NCBI GenBank assembly: GCA_003132605.1
Contig: PKYJ01000019.1
Span: 1-23,836 of the forward strand
Direction: 5' to 3'
DNA length: 23,836 nucleotides
Origin: Peptococcaceae bacterium
GTDB taxonomy: Bacteria; Bacillota; DSM-12270; Thermacetogeniales; Thermacetogeniaceae
Of the stretch, positions 1 to 6,884 are shown in pieces. Position 1 is the first letter of the stretch. Every line of letters begins with the position of its first letter. Position numbers and translations under genes: made by a program. The notes under the pieces are model-generated. The model worked only from the letters and a program-made list of their open reading frames with translations, was not told where the DNA came from and made no database searches.

Positions 1-17
1 CGCCCAGAGGGCACCCG

Positions 18-58
18 GCTCTTATCCCACCGCTTCTAAAGAAGCGGGGGCTTAGAGC
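18..58 (+). repeat. Long imperfect hairpin, possible right end of an IS200/IS605-type element
   Basis: The arms GCTCT (18-22) and AGAGC (54-58) enclose CCC (26-28)/GGG (48-50) and a perfect 7-bp stem CCGCTTC (30-36)/GAAGCGG (41-47) with loop TAAA. It is followed by GGGTAGTCAT. A long mismatched hairpin next to a short GTAGTCA-like tail is how right ends of IS200/IS605 (tnpA/tnpB) elements usually look, and in TnpB elements this end is also the 3' part of the omega RNA. The transposase or TnpB gene would lie left of the window, so the assignment is inference. There is no T-run, which argues against a simple terminator. Confidence 0.4.
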
Positions 59-117
59 GGGTAGTCATCTGTGGTCAAAAAAACGGCCAAAGAGGCTTGC
101 TTGGCCTGAGGAGCGAG

Positions 118-822
118 ATGCTGTTGTTGGGTACCATCGTCAATGCGGCAGTCATCATTCTGGGGGCGATCCTGGGAAATTTTCTGAAGAGCGGCTTTCC
201 GGAGCGGTTTAAGGTCACGCTGATGCAGGCGATCAGCCTGGCGGTGATCCTGATCGGGCTGTCCATGGCATTGAAGACCGGGAACGTGATGGTGGTCATC
301 CTGAGCATCGTCATCGGCGGCGTCATCGGAGAGCTGCTGCGCATCGAGGACAGGCTGAACAGCCTTGGACTGAAGCTTGAACAGCGCTTCGGCGGCGACA
401 ACGGCAACTTTGCCAAGGCCTTCGTGTCCGCCAGCCTGGTCTACTGCGTGGGCGCCATGGCGATCATGGGGTCCCTGGAGAGCGGCCTGACCGGCCATTA
501 CAACACCCTGTTCGTCAAGTCCATCCTGGACGGGGTTTCTTCTATTGTCTTTGCCTCCAGCATGGGGATCGGGGTGGCCTTCTCAGCCCTGCCGGTCTTC
601 CTCTATCAGGGCAGCATCACCCTGGCGGCCGCATACATCAAGCCTCTCCTCACCGATGCCATCATCCGGGAGATGACCGCCACCGGCGGCCTGCTGATCT
701 TCGGCATCGGCGTCAATCTACTGACGGGCGGCAAGCTGCAGATCAAGGTCGGCAACCTGCTCCCGGCCATCTTCGTGGCCATCCTGATGGTCGTCGTCTT
801 TACCCACTTCCACATCATGTAG
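118..822 (+). CDS. DUF554 family membrane protein (YdfK/YqgA-like)
   Basis: This 234-residue protein is almost wholly hydrophobic, with about six or seven predicted membrane segments. The family features are visible: an N-terminal GTIVNAAVIILGAILG segment, a GGVIGELLRIEDRL stretch near residue 75, the FAKAFVSASLVYCVGAMAI segment near residue 110, and a Gly-rich C-terminal half (GLLIFGIGVNLL). The ATG at 118 was chosen because GAGGAG lies a few bases upstream and the protein then begins with the usual short MLLLGT lead-in; the reading frame also extends upstream without good start signals. DUF554 proteins are inner-membrane proteins of unknown transport or signalling role. The gene stands alone, next to a convergent EamA gene, so the context gives no function. 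Confidence 0.9.
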   Translation: MLLLGTIVNAAVIILGAILGNFLKSGFPERFKVTLMQAISLAVILIGLSMALKTGNVMVVILSIVIGGVIGELLRIEDRLNSLGLKLEQRFGGDNGNFAKAFVSASLVYCVGAMAIMGSLESGLTGHYNTLFVKSILDGVSSIVFASSMGIGVAFSALPVFLYQGSITLAAAYIKPLLTDAIIREMTATGGLLIFGIGVNLLTGGKLQIKVGNLLPAIFVAILMVVVFTHFHIM

Positions 823-914
823 AAAAACGCAGCTACTCAGCCTATGCCGCAAGCCATGTGATGGACCGTCCCGAGTGGCGTAGTTACAAAAAAGTCTAAT
901 ATAAGACATCCTTC

Positions 915-984
915 TTCCGGCCTCTGACTTTGCTTTTAAGGTCTTATAGGTCTTTTCCGGCCTCTGACTTCCGGCCTCCGACTT
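915..984. repeat. Triplicated 16-nt repeat between DUF554 and EamA genes
   Basis: TTCCGGCCTCTGACTT occurs at 915-930 and again, identically, at 955-970. A third copy with one change (TTCCGGCCTCCGACTT) overlaps the second at 969-984. The copies run into the 3' end of the minus-strand EamA gene and encode its last residues. Related fragments occur near 1938 and, inverted, near 8859-8877. This is a degenerate dispersed intergenic repeat, not a CRISPR. Confidence 0.75.
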
Positions 985-1921
985 TCGTTGTAAGGTAGGT
1001 GCCGAGCAGGGCGATGAGGCCGCCAACGATGATGTAGAGACTGGGCAACTTTCGGTAATAGATGGCGGCCATCACCGCAGTCAGCACCGGGATCAGGTAG
1101 ATGTAGACGGCAGCTGTGACTGCCGGCACCCGGCTGAGGGCGAGGTTCCAGATCAGGTAGGCCAGGGCCGAGGCGAACAGCCCCAGGTAGAGGATGTTCA
1201 GCCAGCCTGAAAGGGTGACCGCGGCGAAGTTGACGGGCAGCTCTGCCAGGCTCAGGGGGAGCAGGAACAGGGTTCCGGCGAAAGTGGTATAGGCCAGCAC
1301 CGTGACGGCCGGGTAGCGCTCCAACAAGGTTATCACCAGGGTACTGTAGGTGGCCCAGGCCAGCCCTGTCATCAGGACCAGGCAATCTCCGTAGAGCCGC
1401 AACGGGTTCAGGGCGAATCCCGCCAGGGAGCCGTTGGTGGCCACCAGGACCGAGCCCGCTAGGGCGATGACGATGCCCAGAGTTTGCAGCTGGGAGATCC
1501 GTTCCTTGAGCAGCAGCCAGGCGAACAGGGCGAGAAACACCGGGGCCATGGCCGCTAGGATGGCGGCGTCGGTGGATCCGGCATACCGGAGGCCCTGGTT
1601 CTGCAGAAAGTTGTACAGGGTGACACCGGTCAGGCCGCAGGCCGCCAGGCGCAGCCAGTCCCGGCGCTGGATCGCCGGCTGGCGCCTGCAGAGCAGGTAC
1701 AGGCCCAGGGCCAGGCTGGCCACTAGGAAGCGCAGGAAGGCGATAGTATTTGGGGGCAATTGCAGGAGCATGACCTTGATATTGATGAAGGTGCTCGCCC
1801 AGATGGCGGAAGCCAGGAGCAGGCCAAGGTGATAGGTAGTCGCGCCGTACCGGCGCCGCGGCTTTTGTTCGGGATGCTGTTGTGGAGGACGGATGATTGC
1901 TGATAAATCGGGTGCTGCCAA
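944..1921 (-). CDS. EamA/DMT superfamily transporter
   Basis: The 325-residue protein has about ten hydrophobic segments in two similar halves of roughly 140 residues, as in the EamA (DUF6, drug/metabolite transporter) fold. Typical motifs are seen: ASAIWASTFINIKVML at the start of the first half, FLRFLVASLAL, an FLQNQGLRYAGSTDAAILAAMAPVF-type sequence ending helix 3/4, and SRVPAVTAAVYIYLIPVLTAV near the C terminus. The start is TTG at 1921, chosen because AAAGGAG lies seven bases upstream. It probably exports a small metabolite or amino acid; the substrate cannot be read from the sequence. The last residues (about VGGRKSEAGKDL) are encoded by the dispersed CCGGCCTCTGACTT repeat, so the natural tail was probably replaced or extended. 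Confidence 0.88.
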   Translation of the reverse strand: MAAPDLSAIIRPPQQHPEQKPRRRYGATTYHLGLLLASAIWASTFINIKVMLLQLPPNTIAFLRFLVASLALGLYLLCRRQPAIQRRDWLRLAACGLTGVTLYNFLQNQGLRYAGSTDAAILAAMAPVFLALFAWLLLKERISQLQTLGIVIALAGSVLVATNGSLAGFALNPLRLYGDCLVLMTGLAWATYSTLVITLLERYPAVTVLAYTTFAGTLFLLPLSLAELPVNFAAVTLSGWLNILYLGLFASALAYLIWNLALSRVPAVTAAVYIYLIPVLTAVMAAIYYRKLPSLYIIVGGLIALLGTYLTTKVGGRKSEAGKDL

Positions 1922-2005
1922 AGTAAAGCTCCTTTCGCTTCCGACCTCTGTTTACTAAAACGCGCCGTAAAGCCCCCTTCTTCAGATGTGGGGATATAAG
2001 GCGCG

Positions 2006-2037
2006 GCGGCTGAGGGGTTCGATACCCCGGAGGCCGC
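2006..2037 (-). terminator. Two-tier hairpin directly after the MFS gene
   Basis: GCGGC (2006-2010)/GCCGC (2033-2037) encloses GGGG (2014-2017)/CCCC (2025-2028) with loop TTCGATA. It begins a few bases beyond the MFS stop codon and lies upstream of the EamA start on the same strand. On the minus strand it is followed by only a weak T content; on the plus strand it is followed by TTATTTTA. The inner part mimics a tRNA T-arm, but no acceptor, D or anticodon arm is present. Confidence 0.35.
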
Positions 2038-2042
2038 TTATT

Positions 2043-3269
2043 TTACTGGCGGCTTGTGTTATCAATTGTCCGGCGGCCGAGCAGCAGCATATAGAAGAAG
2101 GCCATGGCGAACAGGATGGTGGCGGAGACCCCGAAGGTGGAATGAAAGCCGTAGGTGTCTCCCAGCTTCCCGCCGATCACGGGACCCAGCGCCATTCCCA
2201 GACCGTCGATGCTCATGAAGATGGAGTAGAGGCTGCCTCGCACCGAGCTGGGCATCAGGTGCGCCAGCAGCCCGTTCCAGGATGGCAGGATGAAAGCGTA
2301 GGAGATACCCAACAGGATGCTGTAGGGGTAGATCAGCAGCGGCCTGGGGTAGCGGGAGATAGCCAGCAGCAGCGCTCCGGCCAGGAAGAACCCCGTCACC
2401 AGGAACAGGCGGTACCCCAGACGGTCCACCAGTTTCCCGACCGGCACCATGAGGGCGATCGTGATGGCGCCGACAACAAGGATAAGAAAGCCGTAAGCAG
2501 TCTGGTCCAGACCGTAGACTCCCTTGATGAAGGGGAACAGCAGCGGCACCAGCATGCTTATGGCCAGGGTCTGGGCGAAGGCCCCCGGCAGCAGCACCCG
2601 GAGGTTCCAGACCTCCCGGATTGTCTGGATCAGGTGGCGCCTGGGGCCAGACACCACGTTGGCGTGCTTCATGGAGATCCACTTGCGGGTGTTTAAGGCC
2701 AGCAGGACCGGGATGCAGAAGATGCCCAGCAGGACCGTGATCAGGAACCTTGGTCCCAGGTGGAAGAGCAGGTTGATCAGGACAAACCCCGATCCCATTC
2801 CCAGCAGCCAGGCCACGAAGATGGAACTGAGGGTTCCGGCCTGTTCATCGCTCGGAGAGTGCTCCACCAGAGTGCTGACCACCGCCGGCCAGACCGGAGC
2901 ACAGCCCAACCCGAAGAGGATCGCTCCCAGCAGCAGGACCACCCATGACCTGCTCCATAAAAAGGCGCTGAGTCCCAGCAGCGCCCAGGGGAGACTGAGC
3001 AGCAGGGTCCTCCGGGCGCCTAGAAAATCCACCAGCCAGCCGGCGAATGGTTTGGCAATGGTATCGGCGCCATACATGGCGGAGATGATGGCGCCGCTCA
3101 GGAAGACGGTGATCCGTAAGCGGTGGGTGGCACCTAGAGCCAGGTGGGGGATGTAGATGGGGACCAGGGCAATAAACATCGCGCCCCGCACGAATTCCAC
3201 CGAGCCGATGAGGCTGAGAAGGATCCAGTAAAAGCGCCGGAAGTATGCCTCTTTAAGGTCATCGCCCAT
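2043..3269 (-). CDS. Major facilitator superfamily transporter
   Basis: The protein has 408 residues and about twelve membrane segments. It carries the MFS loop 2-3 signature in a modified form: GADTIAKPFAGWLVDFLGARRTLL, with the D-x-x-G-x-R-x core, around residues 64-90. A second copy, PVGKLVDRLGYRLFLVTGF, starts the C-terminal half. The SWNGLLAHLMPSSVRGSLYSIFMSIDGLGMALGPVIGGKLGD region near residue 330 is typical of drug-efflux or sugar-type MFS proteins. The ATG at 3269 gives a normal cytoplasmic N terminus; GGAG lies about eleven bases upstream, a little far. Substrate unknown. It lies upstream of eamA on the same strand, with a hairpin in the 121-nt gap, so co-transcription is uncertain. 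Confidence 0.9.
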   Translation of the reverse strand: MGDDLKEAYFRRFYWILLSLIGSVEFVRGAMFIALVPIYIPHLALGATHRLRITVFLSGAIISAMYGADTIAKPFAGWLVDFLGARRTLLLSLPWALLGLSAFLWSRSWVVLLLGAILFGLGCAPVWPAVVSTLVEHSPSDEQAGTLSSIFVAWLLGMGSGFVLINLLFHLGPRFLITVLLGIFCIPVLLALNTRKWISMKHANVVSGPRRHLIQTIREVWNLRVLLPGAFAQTLAISMLVPLLFPFIKGVYGLDQTAYGFLILVVGAITIALMVPVGKLVDRLGYRLFLVTGFFLAGALLLAISRYPRPLLIYPYSILLGISYAFILPSWNGLLAHLMPSSVRGSLYSIFMSIDGLGMALGPVIGGKLGDTYGFHSTFGVSATILFAMAFFYMLLLGRRTIDNTSRQ

Positions 3270-3306
3270 CCGCTGATAATCTCCTAATAATCGGCTGTTA
3301 GTCCGG

Positions 3307-3342
3307 CACTAACCTGATTTAGCAGCTTGGCCGAGTTGTGCC
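3307..3342. repeat. Intergenic element, copy A (related to 14380-14413)
   Basis: This non-coding segment shares CACTAA-CTGAT, GCTT-GCCGAG and TGTGCC blocks, in the same order, with 14380-14413 (about 27 of 30 aligned positions). GGCAC plus AAC at 3306-3313 can pair with GTTGTGCC at 3335-3342, leaving one bulged T. The rest of the 139-nt gap (3270-3408) shows nothing else recognisable. Confidence 0.55.
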
Positions 3343-3408
3343 GTAATGTGTGCCCGCGCCCCACCCACTGCTACCAAACAGCATGTGCTGGTCGTTGGTA
3401 AGTGTTCG

Positions 3409-4572
3409 TTAAACGGTGCTGGCTGTCATTGCCGGTACGCTGCCGGGATATTCTCCCGCCAGCAGCGACAGCAGGATCCTGGCAGCCATATTGGCGGCTT
3501 CCGGGCGTCCCGCAGCCTGTGCCCCGGAACGCAGTGCTTCATAGAAATGCTTTTGGGTCAGGACGAGGTGCAGCTTCGCCTTCAGATCTTTCAGGTCGTA
3601 AACCGGCAGCGCCGCTCCCGCATCAAGCAAATATCGGGTGTTTTCCGTTTCCTGGCCCGGGATCGGACGGTAGATCAGCATCGGCAGCCCCACGGCCAAG
3701 GCCTCGGAGATAGTCAGGCCTCCGGCCTTGGTGATGAGTAGATTGGACACCGCCATGAACTCCTCCACGTTGTCGATAAACTGGTAGATCTTGAACAGCT
3801 TGTTGAATCTGCCTCTCTGCTCTATCAGGTGCTGATAGAGACCCTTGTCCTTGCCGGTGATCACCAGTACCTGCAGAGGTAGGGGGAACTCATCCAGTAC
3901 CTGGCAGAGGGCCGGGATTCCCCGCAGCATTCCTACTGCGCCGGTCATGACCAGGATCACCGGGATCTCGGGCCTGAGCCCGAACTTGGCATACAGGGTT
4001 TCCCGGGGAGGTGTTCGGGAGAATTTAAGATCGATGGGAATGCCGGTAACGAGAATTTTGGGATCGGGCACTCCTTGGTAGATCAGTCCATGGCGGACCT
4101 GCTCGGAGCCAACCAGGTAGAAGTCCGTTTCCGGATGCACCCACTGGCTGTGAGCGGTGTTGTCGGTGATCACGGTGACCAGCGGGGCATCGAACAGGCC
4201 CTGCCGCTTGATGTAGGAGATGACGCCGGCCGCCATGGGATAGGTGGCGACCACAAGCCTGGGCGAGCGCTCGGCCAGAAAATCGAGGATCTTCCCAAGG
4301 CCAATGTTGGTGAGGTGCTTTTCCATCAGTGTGTCCAGTTTCAGGGTGTCCGTTACCCGGTAGAAGTATCCATAAAGAGCGGGCGTGTTGCGGACCGACT
4401 TGGTATACGTGAACCTGGTGAACCTGTTGATGGCAGGACTGATCAGTTCCATGAAGTCGACAATCTCGGTATGCAGCTTGTCCTGGCAGAGGTCCAGAGC
4501 CTTGGTCAGCGCCAGCGACGCTTGACGGTGCCCGCCACCGTAGCTGGCAGAAAGAAATATTACATCGAGCAT
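3409..4572 (-). CDS. MGDG synthase/UgtP-type glycosyltransferase (GT28)
   Basis: The 387-residue protein has the two-domain layout of the diacylglycerol glycosyltransferases. The N-terminal MGDG_synth domain begins with FLSASYGGGHRQASLAL, whose GGGH loop is characteristic. The C-terminal GT28 domain has the nucleotide-sugar site KAGGLTISEALAVGLPMLIY at about residues 280-300, followed by PGQETENTRYLLDAGAA. The family transfers glucose or galactose from a UDP-sugar to diacylglycerol at the inner face of the membrane, making glycolipids. Exact sugar and processivity cannot be predicted. The start at 4572 gives the canonical short lead MLDVIF. The gene diverges from pstS, and the shared intergenic region holds a PHO box, suggesting a link to phosphate starvation. 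Confidence 0.85.
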   Translation of the reverse strand: MLDVIFLSASYGGGHRQASLALTKALDLCQDKLHTEIVDFMELISPAINRFTRFTYTKSVRNTPALYGYFYRVTDTLKLDTLMEKHLTNIGLGKILDFLAERSPRLVVATYPMAAGVISYIKRQGLFDAPLVTVITDNTAHSQWVHPETDFYLVGSEQVRHGLIYQGVPDPKILVTGIPIDLKFSRTPPRETLYAKFGLRPEIPVILVMTGAVGMLRGIPALCQVLDEFPLPLQVLVITGKDKGLYQHLIEQRGRFNKLFKIYQFIDNVEEFMAVSNLLITKAGGLTISEALAVGLPMLIYRPIPGQETENTRYLLDAGAALPVYDLKDLKAKLHLVLTQKHFYEALRSGAQAAGRPEAANMAARILLSLLAGEYPGSVPAMTASTV

Positions 4573-4610
4573 TGGATACTAACCCCCATTTTGGGAACGA
4601 TGGGTTTTCA

Positions 4611-4638
4611 GGGGACATTCCCGAGAGAATGTGTCCCC
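4611..4638. repeat. REP-like palindrome in the leader of the glycosyltransferase gene
   Basis: GGGGACATTC (4611-4620) pairs with GAATGT-GTCCCC (4627-4638): ten base pairs with a two-base bulge and loop CCGAGA. It lies between the predicted minus-strand promoter and the start codon. GGGGACA-type palindromes are common REP elements mobilised by REP-associated transposases; no such gene is in the window. A leader hairpin role is equally possible. Confidence 0.45.
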
Positions 4639-4689
4639 ATTCCTCTAAAAGGGTATGCCCCCATCCCTTATATATAATCATATACGCTC

Positions 4690-4719
4690 AGTATATAACG
4701 CATATTAACGTATTGTAAA
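4690..4719 (-). promoter_or_regulatory. Predicted sigma-A-type promoter for the glycosyltransferase gene
   Basis: Read on the minus strand, TTTACA (4719-4714) is followed after 18 bp by TATACT (4695-4690). The predicted start of transcription is near 4683, giving a leader of about 110 nt that contains the REP-like hairpin. The area is strongly AT-rich compared with its surroundings. Confidence 0.5.
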
Positions 4720-4782
4720 CTTTTATCATTTCTGACGCCTGGCAAACCCCACGGGTTCATCGTAGGATGTTGCCGGACAACC

Positions 4783-4836
4783 TTGATATTACCTTAATAC
4801 TTCCTTAATACTTCCTTAACAATTCTCCTGTAACAT
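4783..4836 (+). promoter_or_regulatory. PHO box (PhoP operator) and -10 of pstS
   Basis: Four hexamers lie on the same face with an exact 11-bp period: TTGATA (4783), TTAATA (4794), TTAATA (4805) and TTAACA (4816), each preceded by CC. This matches the Gram-positive PhoP operator, direct repeats of TT(A/T/C)ACA-like hexamers spaced by about 5 bp. TAACAT at 4831-4836 can serve as the -10, with no good -35, as expected for a PhoP-activated promoter. The pstS start follows about 40 bp downstream. Confidence 0.8.
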
Positions 4837-4873
4837 TACTTTTTAGGAATTCTAAATATTTTTTGGAGGTGGG

Positions 4874-5785
4874 TTGTCGTTGTTTAGCGGTAGGAGAGGG
4901 TTGGGATTAGCTTTATCTGTTGTTTTGGCGGGCAGTATCCTCTTGACTGGGTGTGCTTCCAAGAGCCAGACGAGCCCTACACCGGGCAGCAGCAGCGGTG
5001 TCGATTTTACGGTGTCCGGGAGCATTACCACAGCCGGTTCCTCGGCGTTGCAGCCGTTAGTGGAACAGGCTGCGAACCAGTTCATGCAAAAGGATTCTAA
5101 CGCTAAGATCAGCGTGCAGGCAGGCGGCAGCGGGACAGGACTGGCTCAGATAGCACAGGGCAGCATCGATATCGGGAATTCGGATCTTTTTGCAGGCGAG
5201 AAACTGACTTCCGCCCAGGCAGCAGGTTTAGTCGATCATAAAGTGTGCGTGGTGGGTTTTGCCACGGTGGTCAACCCCGGTGTCACTGTCGATAATCTTA
5301 CCAAGCAGCAGTTGCAGCAAATCTTCACCGGGAAGATCACCAACTGGAAGGATGTCGGTGGAAGCGATCAGCAAATCACCGTGATCAACAGGCCGACCAG
5401 TTCCGGCACCAGGGCGACCTTCAAGAAGTATGCCCTTGACGGTCTGGAAGAGGCCCAGGGTATTGCGCTGACCCAGGACAGTACAGGCGCCGTCGCCAAG
5501 ACTGTGGCCGGTACGCCGGGCTCCATCAGCTATCTGGCGTTGTCCTATGCGAGCAGCAACAATACGGTAAAAATGTTGAAGCTGGACGGCGTCGATCCTA
5601 CCAACGACAACATCACCAGCGGCAAATACCCCATCTGGTCATATGAGCATATGTATACCAAGGGAGACCCCCAGGGCCTGACCAAAGCCTTTATCGACTA
5701 CATGGCGGGCGATGAGGTAAAACCGCTGATCCAGCAACTGGGCTACATAGTCGGCTCGGACATGAAAGTGTCTCGGAATAGCTAA
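4874..5785 (+). CDS. pstS: Phosphate ABC transporter substrate-binding lipoprotein PstS
   Basis: The protein has 303 residues. A lipoprotein signal peptide runs from residue 1 with two Arg, a hydrophobic core, and the lipobox LTGC with Cys27 as lipidation site, so the mature protein is tethered to the outer face of the membrane. The PBP-like domain has typical phosphate-binding parts: TTAGSSALQPLVEQAA, QAGGSGTGLAQIAQGSIDIGNSD, and RPTSSGTRATFKKYAL. A PstS C-terminal sequence (PIWSYEHMYTKGDP) is present. It delivers inorganic phosphate to PstC/PstA. The start is TTG at 4874 or TTG at 4880; GGAGGTGGG lies just upstream and either is possible. A PHO box precedes it. Confidence 0.95.
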   Translation: MSLFSGRRGLGLALSVVLAGSILLTGCASKSQTSPTPGSSSGVDFTVSGSITTAGSSALQPLVEQAANQFMQKDSNAKISVQAGGSGTGLAQIAQGSIDIGNSDLFAGEKLTSAQAAGLVDHKVCVVGFATVVNPGVTVDNLTKQQLQQIFTGKITNWKDVGGSDQQITVINRPTSSGTRATFKKYALDGLEEAQGIALTQDSTGAVAKTVAGTPGSISYLALSYASSNNTVKMLKLDGVDPTNDNITSGKYPIWSYEHMYTKGDPQGLTKAFIDYMAGDEVKPLIQQLGYIVGSDMKVSRNS

Positions 5786-5808
5786 CCTCGAAGTTGGAGG
5801 TCCGAAGT

Positions 5809-5862
5809 TCGATGTTCGATTCTTTCAAGGTTCGAAGTTCGAAAGAGTCGAACATCGATTTT
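5809..5862 (+). terminator. 18-bp hairpin with T-tract between pstS and pstC (partial terminator)
   Basis: TCGATGTTCGATTCTTTC (5809-5826) pairs over all 18 positions (one G-U) with GAAAGAGTCGAACATCGA (5841-5858), with a 14-nt loop, and TTTT follows at 5859-5862. The stem is built from the dispersed TCGAA repeat. Position after pstS and before pstC fits an attenuator or mRNA-stabilising hairpin that keeps pstS expression above pstCA. Confidence 0.6.
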
Positions 5863-5915
5863 ATAGAAAACTTGGCCTTGCGTTAAGCTATAATAGTGTG
5901 GACGGAAGCATTATA

Positions 5916-5938
5916 GGAATTGGCTAAAGGCCAATTCC
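5916..5938 (+). terminator. Second perfect hairpin upstream of pstC
   Basis: GGAATTGGC (5916-5924) and GCCAATTCC (5930-5938) form a perfect 9-bp stem with loop TAAAG. It is followed by CTCTTC rather than a clean T-run, so it may act as an RNA processing or stability element rather than a terminator. Confidence 0.4.
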
Positions 5939-5990
5939 CTCTTCAATCGAACCTCGAATATCGAACCTCGAGAAGGGTGACCAGATAAGC

Positions 5991-6884
5991 ATGGTTAGCG
6001 TGGACGTGTCAAATAAAATTGGAAAATATACTACTTTTGCCTGCGCCATCCTGATCATCACAATCACCATGTCGATCATTCTTCTCATAACCTACAAAGG
6101 TCTCGCCATCTTTACCAGAGACGGGGTTTCCCTGAAAAACTTTTTCCTCACCACCAAATGGAATCCGGACGCAACACCGGCTGAGGGAGGCCCCTTCGTG
6201 GGGGCGGCGCCTTTTATCGCCGGTTCTGTGGCAGTGTCCCTGCTTGCCTTGCTGTTCAGCGCGCCGCTCGGGATCGGAATTGCCATCTTCATGGCCGAGA
6301 TCTCTACCGGATGGGGATGCAAGATCATGCAGCCGGTGATCGAGTTGTTTGTGGGTATTCCCTCGGTGGTCTACGGCTGGATCGGGATCAGCGTGCTGGT
6401 GCCATTTATAAGAAACCATATCGGAGGCATGGGATTCAGCCTCCTGGCAGGGGCTATTGTCCTGGCCGTCATGATCCTTCCCACCATCGCCAGTGTCTCC
6501 ACGGATAGCCTGAGGGCCAACCCGGCCGATATCCGGGAAGGATCCCTGGCGCTGGGGGTGACGCGTTGGCAGACGATTTTGATGGTCATGGTTCCTGCAG
6601 CCATGCCGGGAATTTTAACGGCAATTGTCCTGGCGCTGTCCAGAGCCTTCGGAGAAGCTCTGGCTGTCCAGATGGTCATCGGCAACGCCATCAGGATGCC
6701 GACATCCCTGCTGGGCCCCATGCATACCATGACCAGCATCATTACCATGGAGATGAGCGATACGGTCATGGGCACGGTCTCCAACGACGTCCTCTGGACG
6801 ATCGCTTTCATGCTCCTGTTCATCTCATTTATATTTATCCTGCTCATCAGGACTATTAACCGGGGGAGGACGGCAATGAGATGA
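5991..6884 (+). CDS. pstC: Phosphate ABC transporter permease PstC
   Basis: The protein has 297 residues and six predicted membrane helices. The ABC permease EAA loop is clear: DSLRANPADIREGSLALGVTRWQTI around residues 170-195, followed by PAAMPGILTAIVLALSRAFGEALAV, a conserved PstC stretch. FVGIPSVVYGWIGISVLVPF near residue 115 is also diagnostic. It forms, with PstA, the membrane channel through which phosphate from PstS is imported. Start ATG at 5991, with AAGGGTGA about ten bases upstream. Its TGA overlaps the pstA ATG by four bases (ATGA), indicating translational coupling. It is separated from pstS by a repeat-rich gap with two hairpins. Confidence 0.95.
   Translation: MVSVDVSNKIGKYTTFACAILIITITMSIILLITYKGLAIFTRDGVSLKNFFLTTKWNPDATPAEGGPFVGAAPFIAGSVAVSLLALLFSAPLGIGIAIFMAEISTGWGCKIMQPVIELFVGIPSVVYGWIGISVLVPFIRNHIGGMGFSLLAGAIVLAVMILPTIASVSTDSLRANPADIREGSLALGVTRWQTILMVMVPAAMPGILTAIVLALSRAFGEALAVQMVIGNAIRMPTSLLGPMHTMTSIITMEMSDTVMGTVSNDVLWTIAFMLLFISFIFILLIRTINRGRTAMR

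Larger units (their letters stand above)
5786..5974. repeat. Cluster of TCGAA-rich dispersed repeat units between pstS and pstC
   Basis: The 205-nt gap between pstS and pstC is largely made of short variants of one word: CTCGAAGTTGGAGG, CCGAAGTTCGATG, GGTTCGAAGTTCGAA, TCGAACATCGA, ATCGAACCTCGAAT and ATCGAACCTCGAG. Related words occur at 14108-14118, 18959-18974 and 19082-19131. No open reading frame of interest is present. TATAAT at 5889-5894 lacks a matching -35. Confidence 0.75.

Noticed and set aside
915..984. CRISPR array
   Set aside because: Repeats are 16 nt, two overlap each other, and there are no regular spacers or cas genes.
2006..2037. tRNA or tRNA remnant suggested by GGGG-TTCGATA-CCCC
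   Set aside because: Only a T-arm-like hairpin is present; no acceptor, D-arm or anticodon arm can be built around it.
1986..2696. Plus-strand 236-residue ORF opposite the MFS gene
   Set aside because: Low-complexity His/Gln/Gly-rich product is the antisense shadow of a well-supported transporter gene.
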